Below, piece after piece: positions 42,914-50,479 of a stretch of DNA of 64,000 nt. The notes beneath the pieces are model-generated. The model was not told the DNA's origin, searched no databases, and was given only the letters and a program-made list of their open reading frames with translations. The stretch lies in NCBI RefSeq assembly GCF_946221105.1, contig NZ_CAMICL010000008.1, forward strand, positions 7,036 through 71,035. Direction: 5' to 3'. Both the position numbers and the translations under genes were made by a program. The stretch is from an uncultured Corynebacterium sp. (GTDB taxonomy: Bacteria > Actinomycetota > Actinomycetes > Mycobacteriales > Mycobacteriaceae). How positions within the stretch are numbered: position 1 is the first letter of the stretch; the number at the start of each line of letters is the position of its first letter.

Positions 42914-43942
42914 ATGACAAACACCGGCACCCGGATTGAGTTCCGGAACGTATCCAAGGTCTTCAAAACCAAAGACCGCGAGGTCACAGCCGTCGACGAC
43001 GTCACCCTGACCGTCGAGCCGGGCGAGATCCTCGGCGTAATCGGCTATTCGGGTGCCGGCAAGTCCACGCTTGTCCGCCTCATCAACGGCCTGGACATGC
43101 CGACCTCGGGGCAATTGCTTCTCGACGGCACCGACGTAGTCGGCATGTCCGAGCGCAAACTGCGCGAGATCCGCCGCAACGTCGGCATGATTTTCCAGCA
43201 GTTCAACCTCTTTTCCTCCCGCACCGCCGCCGGCAACATCGAGTACCCGCTGAAGCTGGCCGGTGTGGACAAACAGGAGCGCAAGCGCCGCGTCGCCGAG
43301 CTGCTCGACTTCGTCGGCCTGTCCGAGCGCGGCGAGAACTACCCGGAGCAGCTCTCCGGCGGCCAGAAACAGCGCGTGGGCATCGCCCGTGCGCTGGCGA
43401 CCAACCCGTCGCTGTTGCTTGCCGACGAAGCCACGTCCGCCCTGGACCCCGAAACCACCCACGAGGTGCTCGGCGTGCTGCGCCGGGTCAACGAGGAGCT
43501 CGGCATCACCATCGTGGTGATCACCCACGAGATGGACGTCATCCGCGCCATCGCCGACAAGGTCGCCGTCATGGAGGACGGCCGGGTGGTGGAGTACGGC
43601 AGCGTCTACGACGTGTTCGCCAACCCGCAGACGTCTGTGGCGCAGCGCTTCGCCGCCACCAGCCTGCGCAACCGCCCCGACGAGGTGGAGGCGCGCGAGC
43701 TTCTGTCCAAGCCGGGCCGCCTGTTCACCGTGGATTTGACGGAGGATTCCGGGTTCTTCGGCGCGGCGGAAGCCGCCCGCGAGCGCGGCGTGTCGGTGGA
43801 GCCGGTGCACGCCGGCATCACCACCTTGCAGGAGCGTTCCTTCGGCAAGATGACTGTGCGCCTCAACGGCGACGACGCCGCCATCAACGAATTTTTGGCC
43901 ACCCTGCAGCAAAGCACCGAGATTGAGGAGATCACCCGATGA
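42914..43942 (+). CDS. metN: Methionine ABC transporter ATP-binding protein
   Basis: 342 residues: Walker A GYSGAGKST, Q-loop FQQFNLFSSRTAAGNI, signature LSGGQKQRVGIARAL, Walker B LLLADEATSALDPETT, switch ITHEMDVIR. After residue 250 comes the NIL domain of MetN (RLFTVDLTEDSGFFGAAEAARERGVSVEPVHAGITTLQERSFGKMTVRLNGDD), which binds methionine and inhibits transport. It overlaps metI by 4 bp. Confidence 0.96.
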   Translation: MTNTGTRIEFRNVSKVFKTKDREVTAVDDVTLTVEPGEILGVIGYSGAGKSTLVRLINGLDMPTSGQLLLDGTDVVGMSERKLREIRRNVGMIFQQFNLFSSRTAAGNIEYPLKLAGVDKQERKRRVAELLDFVGLSERGENYPEQLSGGQKQRVGIARALATNPSLLLADEATSALDPETTHEVLGVLRRVNEELGITIVVITHEMDVIRAIADKVAVMEDGRVVEYGSVYDVFANPQTSVAQRFAATSLRNRPDEVEARELLSKPGRLFTVDLTEDSGFFGAAEAARERGVSVEPVHAGITTLQERSFGKMTVRLNGDDAAINEFLATLQQSTEIEEITR

Positions 43943-44640
43943 ACCCGTCAAGCACTGGCGTAACCGAGTACATCCTCGCTGAGCCGAACTGGGACACCCT
44001 CGGCCCCACCTTCCTCGAAGCCATCGGCGACACCCTGTGGATGGTGGCGATCACCATGGTCGTCGGCGGCTTCTTCGGCCTGCTTCTGGGCCTGTTTCTG
44101 TACACCACCCGCCCGGGAGGCATCCTGCAGAACAAAGCGGTGTACACCATCATCAACGTGGCGGTGAACTTCTTCCGCCCCATCCCGTTCATCATCATGA
44201 TCGCGATGCTCTACCCGCTGACCCTGCAGGTGGTGGGCACCGCCATCGGCCGCGCCGCGGCGACGTTTGTGATGTGTTTTTCCGCCACGTTCACCGTCGC
44301 CCGCATTGTGGAGCAGAACCTGGTGGCCATTGACCCCGGCGTGATCGAGGCGGCCCGGTCCATGGGTGCGAGCCCGTGGAAGATCATCACCTCGGTGATC
44401 CTGCCGGAGGCGCTCGGCCCGCTGATTCTGGGCTACACCTTCATCTTCATCGCGGTGATCGACATGTCCGCCATGGCCGGCTACATCGGCGGCGGCGGCG
44501 TGGGCGACTTCGCCATCGTGTACGGCTACCGCGCGTTCGAGCCCCAGGTCACTTGGGCTGCGGTACTGGTGATCGTGGTCATCGTGCAGCTGGCGCAGTT
44601 CCTGGGCAACTGGCTGTCCAAGAAGGTCATGCGCCGGTAA
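43939..44640 (+). CDS. metI: Methionine ABC transporter permease
   Basis: 233 residues, five membrane segments (LWMVAITMVVGGFFGLLLGLFLY; IPFIIMIAMLYPLTLQVVG; FVMCFSATFTVARIV; LILGYTFIFIAVIDMSAMAGYIGGGG; VLVIVVIVQLAQFLGNWL). The EAA loop is conserved as EAARSMGASPWKIITSVILPEALG, the contact to MetN. Overlaps metN (ATGA). Confidence 0.95.
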   Translation: MNPSSTGVTEYILAEPNWDTLGPTFLEAIGDTLWMVAITMVVGGFFGLLLGLFLYTTRPGGILQNKAVYTIINVAVNFFRPIPFIIMIAMLYPLTLQVVGTAIGRAAATFVMCFSATFTVARIVEQNLVAIDPGVIEAARSMGASPWKIITSVILPEALGPLILGYTFIFIAVIDMSAMAGYIGGGGVGDFAIVYGYRAFEPQVTWAAVLVIVVIVQLAQFLGNWLSKKVMRR

Positions 44641-44651
44641 GTTTGGGTGCC

Positions 44652-45422
44652 ATGAAGGTTGCGGCGTTCGACTTCGATGGCACTCTCCACCACCCTCCCC
44701 ACGGGTTTCGCGAGGAGGACATCGCCGCGATAGATGCCTGGCGTGAAGCCGGGCATCTTGCCATTTCTGCCACCGGCCGCTCCCGCACTGCGCTGGCGTA
44801 CGGGATGCGCGGCAGCGGGTTGCGCTTCGACTACCAGGTGCTGTCCAACGGCGGTTCCGCCACGGACGGGGCGAACCGTCAGCTCATCTTCGGCCACGAG
44901 GTCGCAGGCTCCGTGCTGCAGGCGACTTTGGACGCCTTCGGTTCCCGCGACGGCCTGGCCATTTTCGGCACCACCCTGGGCAGCGTCGACGGGGTGTTCG
45001 CCAACAACACCGGCGTCACCCACACCTTCACCGCGCACTTCCAGCAGATGTCACCCGCGGAAATCCCCGCCCACCGCTTCGCCGTCGTGCCCATCTGGGT
45101 GCCGGGTAACGCGGACCTGCGCGCGGAAGTCGTCGAGTGGGCGTCCGCGCTCGGCGAGGTCGAGGTCGCGCAGAACCAGGATTACATCGACCTCATGGCC
45201 CCGGGCCGTTCTAAAGGCTCAGGCATCCTGCAGCTTCTCGACGAGCTCCGCCTCCCCCGCGAATCCCTCCAGCTCTACACATTCGGCGATTCCTGGAACG
45301 ACCTGCCCATGCACGCCATCGCGGATACCTCCCACAGTTTCCACCACTCGCCCGCCGAGGTGCGCGCCGCCACGGACCGCGTCATCGGCTCCGTGGCGGA
45401 GGTCCTGGGCGAGTACATGTAG
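44652..45422 (+). CDS. HAD superfamily hydrolase (Cof-like)
   Basis: A 256-residue phosphatase with HAD motif I DFDGTLHH (Asp7, Asp9), motif II SATGRS, a Cof-type C2 cap, and motif III/IV GRSKGSGILQLLDEL ... YTFGDSWNDLPM. The substrate (sugar phosphate, FMN or similar) cannot be predicted. It starts 11 bp after metI; TAAGTT 8 nt before the ATG suggests it may also have its own leaderless promoter. Confidence 0.86.
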   Translation: MKVAAFDFDGTLHHPPHGFREEDIAAIDAWREAGHLAISATGRSRTALAYGMRGSGLRFDYQVLSNGGSATDGANRQLIFGHEVAGSVLQATLDAFGSRDGLAIFGTTLGSVDGVFANNTGVTHTFTAHFQQMSPAEIPAHRFAVVPIWVPGNADLRAEVVEWASALGEVEVAQNQDYIDLMAPGRSKGSGILQLLDELRLPRESLQLYTFGDSWNDLPMHAIADTSHSFHHSPAEVRAATDRVIGSVAEVLGEYM

Positions 45423-45465
45423 CGCCCCTCGCAGATCTGTGGCGCCGAAGGCGGCAAGCAGGAAG

Positions 45466-46344
45466 CTAACCCCGCGGGGTCACCGACGCTGCGACCCAGG
45501 CCGTGCTCTCCTTCGGCGGCTTCCCGCACGAGTCGACCACGCCAGACACCGGGCGCTGCTCCAGCTGCACCTCGTAGACCTGCCCGGACGCGGTGTCGGT
45601 GACCAGGGCGGAGTCTCCACCAGACGCGGCGACCTCGAACTGGCCGTAGCGCGCACCGGGCACCTCTGCGGCGACGGCGAGCTCGGCCACCTGCTCGACG
45701 GGGCCGAGGGTGCCGCGGCCGCGGTTGCCGGGGACGAAGTAGAGGCCTTCGGATGCGTCGGCAAGCATGGCGTCGGCGGCCTCGATGTTCATGCGGCCGA
45801 AGCTGTAGGCCCACGGCAAAAGCAGCATCGTCGGCGCGAAGCGGTGTCCCTTGATGTGGGAGGTCTCCCACACCACGTCGTTGCCGGGGCCGAACGGGTG
45901 GCGCGCGTGCAGCTCGTTGAGCAGCGGGCGGCCCTTCGCCGCGCAGCAGCGGTCGCGCTTGGCGTGGGTGCAAATCAGCAGCAGCGGGCGCTCGCGGCGC
46001 TCCGCACCGTTGCGGCCCGGGCCGGACAAGTCCAGCTCCAGCAGCTCGTCGGGGCTGTCAACGTGCTTGACCTCGGTGACGGCCTCATCGGCGAAGACGA
46101 GGTAGAGGTGGTGGTCGCTGATGTTGCGCCCCTCGCGCGTCGGGTGGCGGATCAGCAGCAGCGTCGCGTCGTGGGCCTCCAGCATGGGGGCGAGCTTGGC
46201 GGTGAGTTCCTCGCCGAGGGCGGCGTCGCCCATGACGTCGCGGGGCCAGGCCTCCGGCCACTCGAAAAGCACGTACACCGCGCCGGGCTTGGCGGTTCCC
46301 GGCAGCGGTTCAACCTCTACGTCAGAGCAGGGCAGTTGTTGCAT
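45466..46344 (-). CDS. Suc/Fer-like (sucrase/ferredoxin-like, thioredoxin-fold) protein
   Basis: 292 residues of the Suc_Fer-like family: LLICTHAKRDRCCAAKGRPL (conserved Cys pairs that may hold a [2Fe-2S] cluster) and VWETSHIKGHRFAPTMLLLPWAYSFGRM, both family signatures. Redox role unknown. On the minus strand TATGGT ends 6 nt before the ATG, so the start is leaderless. Confidence 0.85.
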   Translation of the reverse strand: MQQLPCSDVEVEPLPGTAKPGAVYVLFEWPEAWPRDVMGDAALGEELTAKLAPMLEAHDATLLLIRHPTREGRNISDHHLYLVFADEAVTEVKHVDSPDELLELDLSGPGRNGAERRERPLLLICTHAKRDRCCAAKGRPLLNELHARHPFGPGNDVVWETSHIKGHRFAPTMLLLPWAYSFGRMNIEAADAMLADASEGLYFVPGNRGRGTLGPVEQVAELAVAAEVPGARYGQFEVAASGGDSALVTDTASGQVYEVQLEQRPVSGVVDSCGKPPKESTAWVAASVTPRG

Positions 46345-46407
46345 GGCACCACCATAGCCAACAGGGCAAATTCACTCCCGGGACCACGTCTTGGACACCA
46401 CTCCAAG

Positions 46408-46425
46408 GTATAACGGTTGTATAAC
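46408..46425. promoter_or_regulatory. Two GTATAAC direct repeats with 11-bp period
   Basis: GTATAAC at 46408-46414 and 46419-46425 lie on the same helix face between the divergent Suc/Fer-like and lipoprotein genes. Candidate regulator site. Confidence 0.4.
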
Positions 46426-46485
46426 CTTTTACGATCCAGCCCTTTTCCTTTTTGATCTCACCTGACCTCTGGCTACGGTGACTGG

Positions 46486-47073
46486 GTGTTTAAAATTTCC
46501 GGTCTTTCCCGCGCGGCGCTCGCGGGCGCGTGCGTGGCGGTTTCTGTCGCGTGCGGCGCCTGCAGCGTTGTCGACGACGGCGCCGGGAAAACGCTGGCGG
46601 GCAGCATCGCCTCCCCCACCACGAAGCTGCAGCCGCTGGGCACAGCCGACCCGGCACCGAAGACGCAGCGCCCGTCGGAGCCGTCGCGCCTGGCCGTGGT
46701 CGGCGTCCGCGTCGGCGCGCACGAGGGCTTCGATCGCGTGGTGGTGGACTTGGAGGGCGACGGCGATCCGGGCTGGTTCGTGGGCTACACCTCCACCCCG
46801 ATGCAGGAAACGGTGGGCCAGCCGCTGCAGGTGGCGGGCAACTTCTTCCTCAACATCAACGTCGACGGCACCGTGTACCCCTTTGAGCTGGGCAAGGGCA
46901 ACGAGGTCCCGGTGACCATGGCGGGCGATACCGGCAACGTCATCGACGTGATTAGCGCCGGCACGTACGAGGGCCGCAGCCAGGTCGTGGTGGGCCTGCG
47001 CTCCGAGCTGCCGTACTCGGTGCAGGTACTGGAGAATCCGAAGCGCGTTGTCGTGGACATCGTGCAGAAGTAA
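46486..47073 (+). CDS. Probable lipoprotein with AMIN-like domain
   Basis: 195 residues. The N-terminus has a hydrophobic stretch and several Cys (VACGACSVVDDG), probably a lipoprotein signal with an imperfect lipobox. Then a Pro/Thr-rich linker and a beta-rich AMIN-like domain from about residue 70 (LAVVGVRVGAHEGFDRVVVDLEG ... VIDVISAGTYEGRSQVVVGLRSELPYSVQVLENPKRVVVDI), typical of actinobacterial cell-envelope proteins. GTG start; TACGGT ends 6 nt upstream (leaderless). Confidence 0.82.
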   Translation: MFKISGLSRAALAGACVAVSVACGACSVVDDGAGKTLAGSIASPTTKLQPLGTADPAPKTQRPSEPSRLAVVGVRVGAHEGFDRVVVDLEGDGDPGWFVGYTSTPMQETVGQPLQVAGNFFLNINVDGTVYPFELGKGNEVPVTMAGDTGNVIDVISAGTYEGRSQVVVGLRSELPYSVQVLENPKRVVVDIVQK

Positions 47074-47076
47074 CCC

Positions 47077-48663
47077 CTAATACACAGCCTCCACGCGCCA
47101 GCTGCGCCGGCTCCACACCAAAAGCCAGCCGGTCACGGCGCCCTCTTCCCCGCCTTCGCGGCCCACAACCTGCATGCGCGCGACGCGGCCTGCGGGCAGT
47201 TCGGTCTGCGTCCACCAGCCCGCGTCCACGGGCCACGGGCCCGCCCACCCGGTGACCAGGTAGCGCTTCTCGCCCCAGGCCAGCCCGTACGGTTCGCTGC
47301 TCAGCATCGCTTCGGCGGTGACGATGACGGGGGCACCGGTAGCGCTGATAAGCATGATGCGCGAGGCCGGGTGGTCGATGCCGCCGCCGAGGCGCGCGGG
47401 CAGGGGTTGTGGGATCGCCCCGGGCCACGATTGCCTATCGACGTCCTCCGGTTCCTCCCCGAACGGCACCATCGCCACGCGCTCGGCCACCCCGCGCCCG
47501 CCGACAAGGCGCGGCTGGAGCACAGCATCGATGCCGAGTTGGGATTGGACGCGCTCGACCACCCGGCGAGCGGTGTCGGTGGACGCGCCGTCGGACCACA
47601 GCTCGCCGACTGGTTCGGGCGCAGCGAATTCGAGCGGCTCGAGGATGAGGCTGGTGATTGCGCCGTGTCCATCCGGGTCATCCTGACCTCCCGAAGCGGA
47701 GCGGAGGGAGGTCAGCCAGCCGTCGAGCTGCCAGCGCACGCGATCCGCGGTGGCGGCTTCGGTGAGTGGTTCGCGGGTGCGCCAGACGCGTTCGACGCGG
47801 GTGCCGTCGTGGAGCTCGGCGACAACTTTCAGGCGCAGGCAGTTTCGCCCGGTGTCTTTGAGCCGTTCGTGCAGGCTGGCGGCAAGGGCGCGGGCGGCGA
47901 ACGCGGCTGCGTCCACGCGCTCGATCGGGTCCTCGGGCGTGATCGCCACAGCGAGGTCCTCCACCGGCAGCTCCGGGGCGACGCGGCGGTCCGGCGCGGC
48001 GGAGGCGATGCGGTGGATGCGCATGCCTTGGGTGCCGAAGCGGGTGGTCACCGCGTTCGGCGGCAGCTTCGCCAGCTCCCCGAGGGTGGTAATGCCCAGC
48101 TGGCCGAGCGCTTTGACGGTGTCCATGTCCGCGGCGAGCGATTCTTCCGCCACCAGCACGCCCAGCGGCTGCGCGGCCAAAAACTCGGCCGAGCCACCCG
48201 GCGGGACAACTTGGGAGGCGCGCGCGGCGATGAGCGCGGTGGCGATCTCGTCAGCGGCGCCGGCCTGGGTGTCGATGCCGCGGCGCGAGGCAGCGTCGAT
48301 AAGCATCTCAAGCGCTTTGTCCTCGGCCCCGTGGAAGCGGCCCGCGGCGTCCACGTCCACCACCACGAGCCCGGGGCGCAGGACCTCCACGCTGGCGGCG
48401 ACCTCGTCGAAGCTGGCGGCCAGCGAGGCGAACATGCGCCCGTCGCGGTCCGGGTTGTCCTCTATCACCGTCAGTTCGGGCGCGACCGCCTGGGCGTTGC
48501 GCACCCGCATCCCGCGGCGGATGCCCAGCTGGCGCGCGGCGTGCGAGCACACCTTTATCCGGTGCTGCGCCGCGATCGCGATCGGTTCCGCCAGCTCATC
48601 GCCCGATTCCAGCCGCGCGGCCTGCACCGGCCAGTCCGGGAACCACAGCGCCGCGGCCCTCAT
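47077..48663 (-). CDS. imuB: ImuB-like Y-family polymerase homologue (catalytically inactive)
   Basis: Scaffold of the SOS mutasome linking DnaE2 to the beta clamp. 528 residues with the Y-family fold: AALWFPDWPVQAARL at the N-terminus, RRGMRVRNAQAVAPELTVIEDNPDRD, and GLVVVDVDAAGRFHG where an active polymerase would have a S-x-D-E type centre, so the catalytic acidic set is incomplete as in other ImuB proteins. The C-terminal 180 residues are the ImuB-specific tail. It overlaps imuA' by 4 bp. Confidence 0.9.
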   Translation of the reverse strand: MRAAALWFPDWPVQAARLESGDELAEPIAIAAQHRIKVCSHAARQLGIRRGMRVRNAQAVAPELTVIEDNPDRDGRMFASLAASFDEVAASVEVLRPGLVVVDVDAAGRFHGAEDKALEMLIDAASRRGIDTQAGAADEIATALIAARASQVVPPGGSAEFLAAQPLGVLVAEESLAADMDTVKALGQLGITTLGELAKLPPNAVTTRFGTQGMRIHRIASAAPDRRVAPELPVEDLAVAITPEDPIERVDAAAFAARALAASLHERLKDTGRNCLRLKVVAELHDGTRVERVWRTREPLTEAATADRVRWQLDGWLTSLRSASGGQDDPDGHGAITSLILEPLEFAAPEPVGELWSDGASTDTARRVVERVQSQLGIDAVLQPRLVGGRGVAERVAMVPFGEEPEDVDRQSWPGAIPQPLPARLGGGIDHPASRIMLISATGAPVIVTAEAMLSSEPYGLAWGEKRYLVTGWAGPWPVDAGWWTQTELPAGRVARMQVVGREGGEEGAVTGWLLVWSRRSWRVEAVY

Positions 48664-49403
48664 GTGACGGCCCGGAGCCTTCGCTTCTCGACGCCTCCGG
48701 TGCCCAACGTCACCCGCGCACTCGCGGGACGGTAGCCCTTGGCCTGCGCGCGGACGTCAAAGTCGATGCCGGTGATGCGTCCCGTCCCCCGGCCGATGCC
48801 GTGGAACTGCGCGAGCTGGCCCGTGACGGTCAGCGCCGGCGAGGGCACCTCCACGTTCACGCACACCAGCGCGGCCTGACCTTTACGGATCCGGGCGAGC
48901 AGGGGGCGTGCGCGCACCGGGGTGAGCTGGAACGTGCTGCGGGTGCGCAGCACCACCAGGTCGAGGCCCTCGGCGAGCACGCCCGCGACGCTCAAGTCGT
49001 CGAGGCCCGCGTCCGGCACCGCCACCACCCGCTCCATCGCGCCCGCGTCGTCGCCTGTACCGATGCCGGCGTAGGACAGCTCCGGCCACCCCACCACGCC
49101 AGCGCGCCCACCGGCTTGTGCCACCTGGCTGATCAGCTCCACGATCAGCGCCGGGGTGTCGCTGACGTGCGTGACCGCCCGGCGCGGCAGGCCACCGTTC
49201 GGCAGCACGAGCGAAAGCCCGCCCGCCACCGCAAGGGTCTCCGCGTCCTCGACGACCTGCTGCGGAACCTCCCCGCCGATAGCGGCCATGCGGGCGCGCA
49301 GCTCGGCGATCTGGTCGGCGCGCGACTGCTGAGCTGGCGGTTCATCCACAACCGCCAGGTTTGCCGCCGCTGCCGACGCAGCTCGAATAGGTGTTCCACT
49401 CAC
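48660..49403 (-). CDS. imuA: ImuA'-like mutasome accessory protein
   Basis: About 247 residues, RecA-like fold without strong Walker motifs (LVLPNGGLPRRAVTHVSDTPALIVELISQVAQAGGRAGVVGWPELSYAGIG ... LDLVVLRTRSTFQLTPVRARPLLARIRKGQAALVCVNVEVP). It partners ImuB and DnaE2 in DNA-damage mutagenesis. GTG 49403 is chosen over TTG 49439: a promoter TTGCCT (49434-49439), 17-bp spacer and CATACT (49411-49416) ends 7 nt before it, and the TTG would lie inside the -35 box. A LexA-like box lies just upstream. Confidence 0.85.
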   Translation of the reverse strand: MSGTPIRAASAAAANLAVVDEPPAQQSRADQIAELRARMAAIGGEVPQQVVEDAETLAVAGGLSLVLPNGGLPRRAVTHVSDTPALIVELISQVAQAGGRAGVVGWPELSYAGIGTGDDAGAMERVVAVPDAGLDDLSVAGVLAEGLDLVVLRTRSTFQLTPVRARPLLARIRKGQAALVCVNVEVPSPALTVTGQLAQFHGIGRGTGRITGIDFDVRAQAKGYRPASARVTLGTGGVEKRRLRAVT

Positions 49404-49448
49404 GCCAGACAGTATGCACCCCGGGGCCGACACAGGCAAGGTTGCTGG

Positions 49449-49464
49449 TCGAACATGCTTTCTA
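49449..49464. promoter_or_regulatory. LexA-like box upstream of imuA'
   Basis: Minus strand TAGAAAGCATGTTCGA matches TCGAA(A/C)ANNTGTTCGA at 14 of 16 positions, 10 bp upstream of the -35 box of imuA'. Supports SOS induction of imuA'-imuB. Confidence 0.6.
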
Positions 49465-49569
49465 CTTCGTCTCCATAAGAACCTGACTCATGGGAGTGAT
49501 GCAGAACATATTCCTTGCGGTGTCTGTGTACCCTCCGTATGTGAGTCACCTATCAGATTGGAGTCAATT

Positions 49570-49758
49570 ATGAAACCGAGCAAAAATCAGTCGCGTGGGT
49601 TCGTTGCACTCGCGATCGGCGGGGCAGCACCTCTTCTTGGAGTAACAACCCCTGTAACAGGAGCTGCCATTGCTGGTTGGGGTCTCGCTGCTGTGGCCTT
49701 TCCTGTCTCCGCTTTCTTCTTCCATCGAGCGAAGGATGACGACAGAGCGCGCGCGTAA
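49570..49758 (+). CDS. Small membrane protein
   Basis: 62 residues: charged ends (MKPSKNQSRG and HRAKDDDRARA) around one long or two short hydrophobic helices (FVALAIGGAAPLLGVTTPVTGAAIAGWGLAAVAFPVSAFFF). GGAG lies 6 nt before the ATG. No family recognised; could be a small toxin or an envelope peptide. It is the first gene of an accessory stretch that ends with the second AlbA_2 locus. The 49759-49958 spacer shows no further gene. Confidence 0.5.
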   Translation: MKPSKNQSRGFVALAIGGAAPLLGVTTPVTGAAIAGWGLAAVAFPVSAFFFHRAKDDDRARA

Positions 49759-49958
49759 AGTGCGCGCGGCTGCACTGGGTTCGGCCTACTGAGCAAGCAC
49801 CCCACGACGGGCGCGGCGATCGCCTCACCATCCGTCGCCATGAGCCAGAGTTTTGGCAAGCAAGCGAATGTGCTGTGATACGAGAGGTTCAAACGTGCAA
49901 TGCAGAAGAGTTTAGAGGCATAAGAAGGCGGCGGAGCGCCCTGGTAACGTCGCCCTTC

Positions 49959-50375
49959 GTGATCCCCATCAGCGCAGCAGAGGTCCGCAACCGCGTCAAG
50001 CCGATCCCCACCCCGACCGTCGTGCGGGCGCTGGGGTCACTCGCCGTGGGCGGGTCCGTCGGCGTGATGGCCTCACAGGCGCCGCTGGGAATCAAGGCGG
50101 TCGTGGCAGTGCTTTGCGCCGTTGCCGCCGTCGCCGTCACGCTGCTGCACCCCTACCGCAAACAGCTCAGGGCGTTTGCGGAGGAGAAGAACGTGGCCAG
50201 GGTGCCGTCGATAGGCATGGTGCTCCCCCTGATGCTGTGGTGGCTGCTCCTGATGCTCGCGCCGCTCGCGCATTGGTCCGCGGTGGGCGCGTGGGTTGCG
50301 GGCGTGCTGGCGGCCGCGGCGACATGGGTGCTGTACCCGCATGTAGACGGGTCGCGGCGCCTCGCGTACGCATAG
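49959..50375 (+). CDS. Hypothetical membrane protein
   Basis: 138 residues with four hydrophobic segments in two pairs (VVRALGSLAVGGSVGVMAS; IKAVVAVLCAVAAVAVTLL; SIGMVLPLMLWWLLLMLAPL; VGAWVAGVLAAAATWVLYP) joined by a basic loop HPYRKQLRAFAEEKN. GTG 49959 is preferred over the longer frame from 49875: TAACGT ends 8 nt before it and the extension is not membrane-like. Unknown function. Contains a dispersed-motif copy at 50202-50220. Confidence 0.65.
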   Translation: MIPISAAEVRNRVKPIPTPTVVRALGSLAVGGSVGVMASQAPLGIKAVVAVLCAVAAVAVTLLHPYRKQLRAFAEEKNVARVPSIGMVLPLMLWWLLLMLAPLAHWSAVGAWVAGVLAAAATWVLYPHVDGSRRLAYA

Positions 50376-50390
50376 AGCTACTCGAAGGAA

Positions 50391-50479
50391 TCTACTCGAA
50401 AGGCTTTCTAGTAGACGAGTTTTCGCAGCTCAACCTAGAAACATTCCCTTTCGAGTAGCTTTCTAGTAGCTTTCGAGCT
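50391..50479. repeat. Direct repeat, left copy (AlbA_2 locus 2)
   Basis: The first 83 bp (50391-50473) are identical to 51879-51961. Inside are CTACTCGAAAGG and its exact complement CCTTTCGAGTAG as a 12-bp inverted repeat. The right end reaches into the stop codon of the AlbA_2 gene (50478-50480). Confidence 0.97.
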
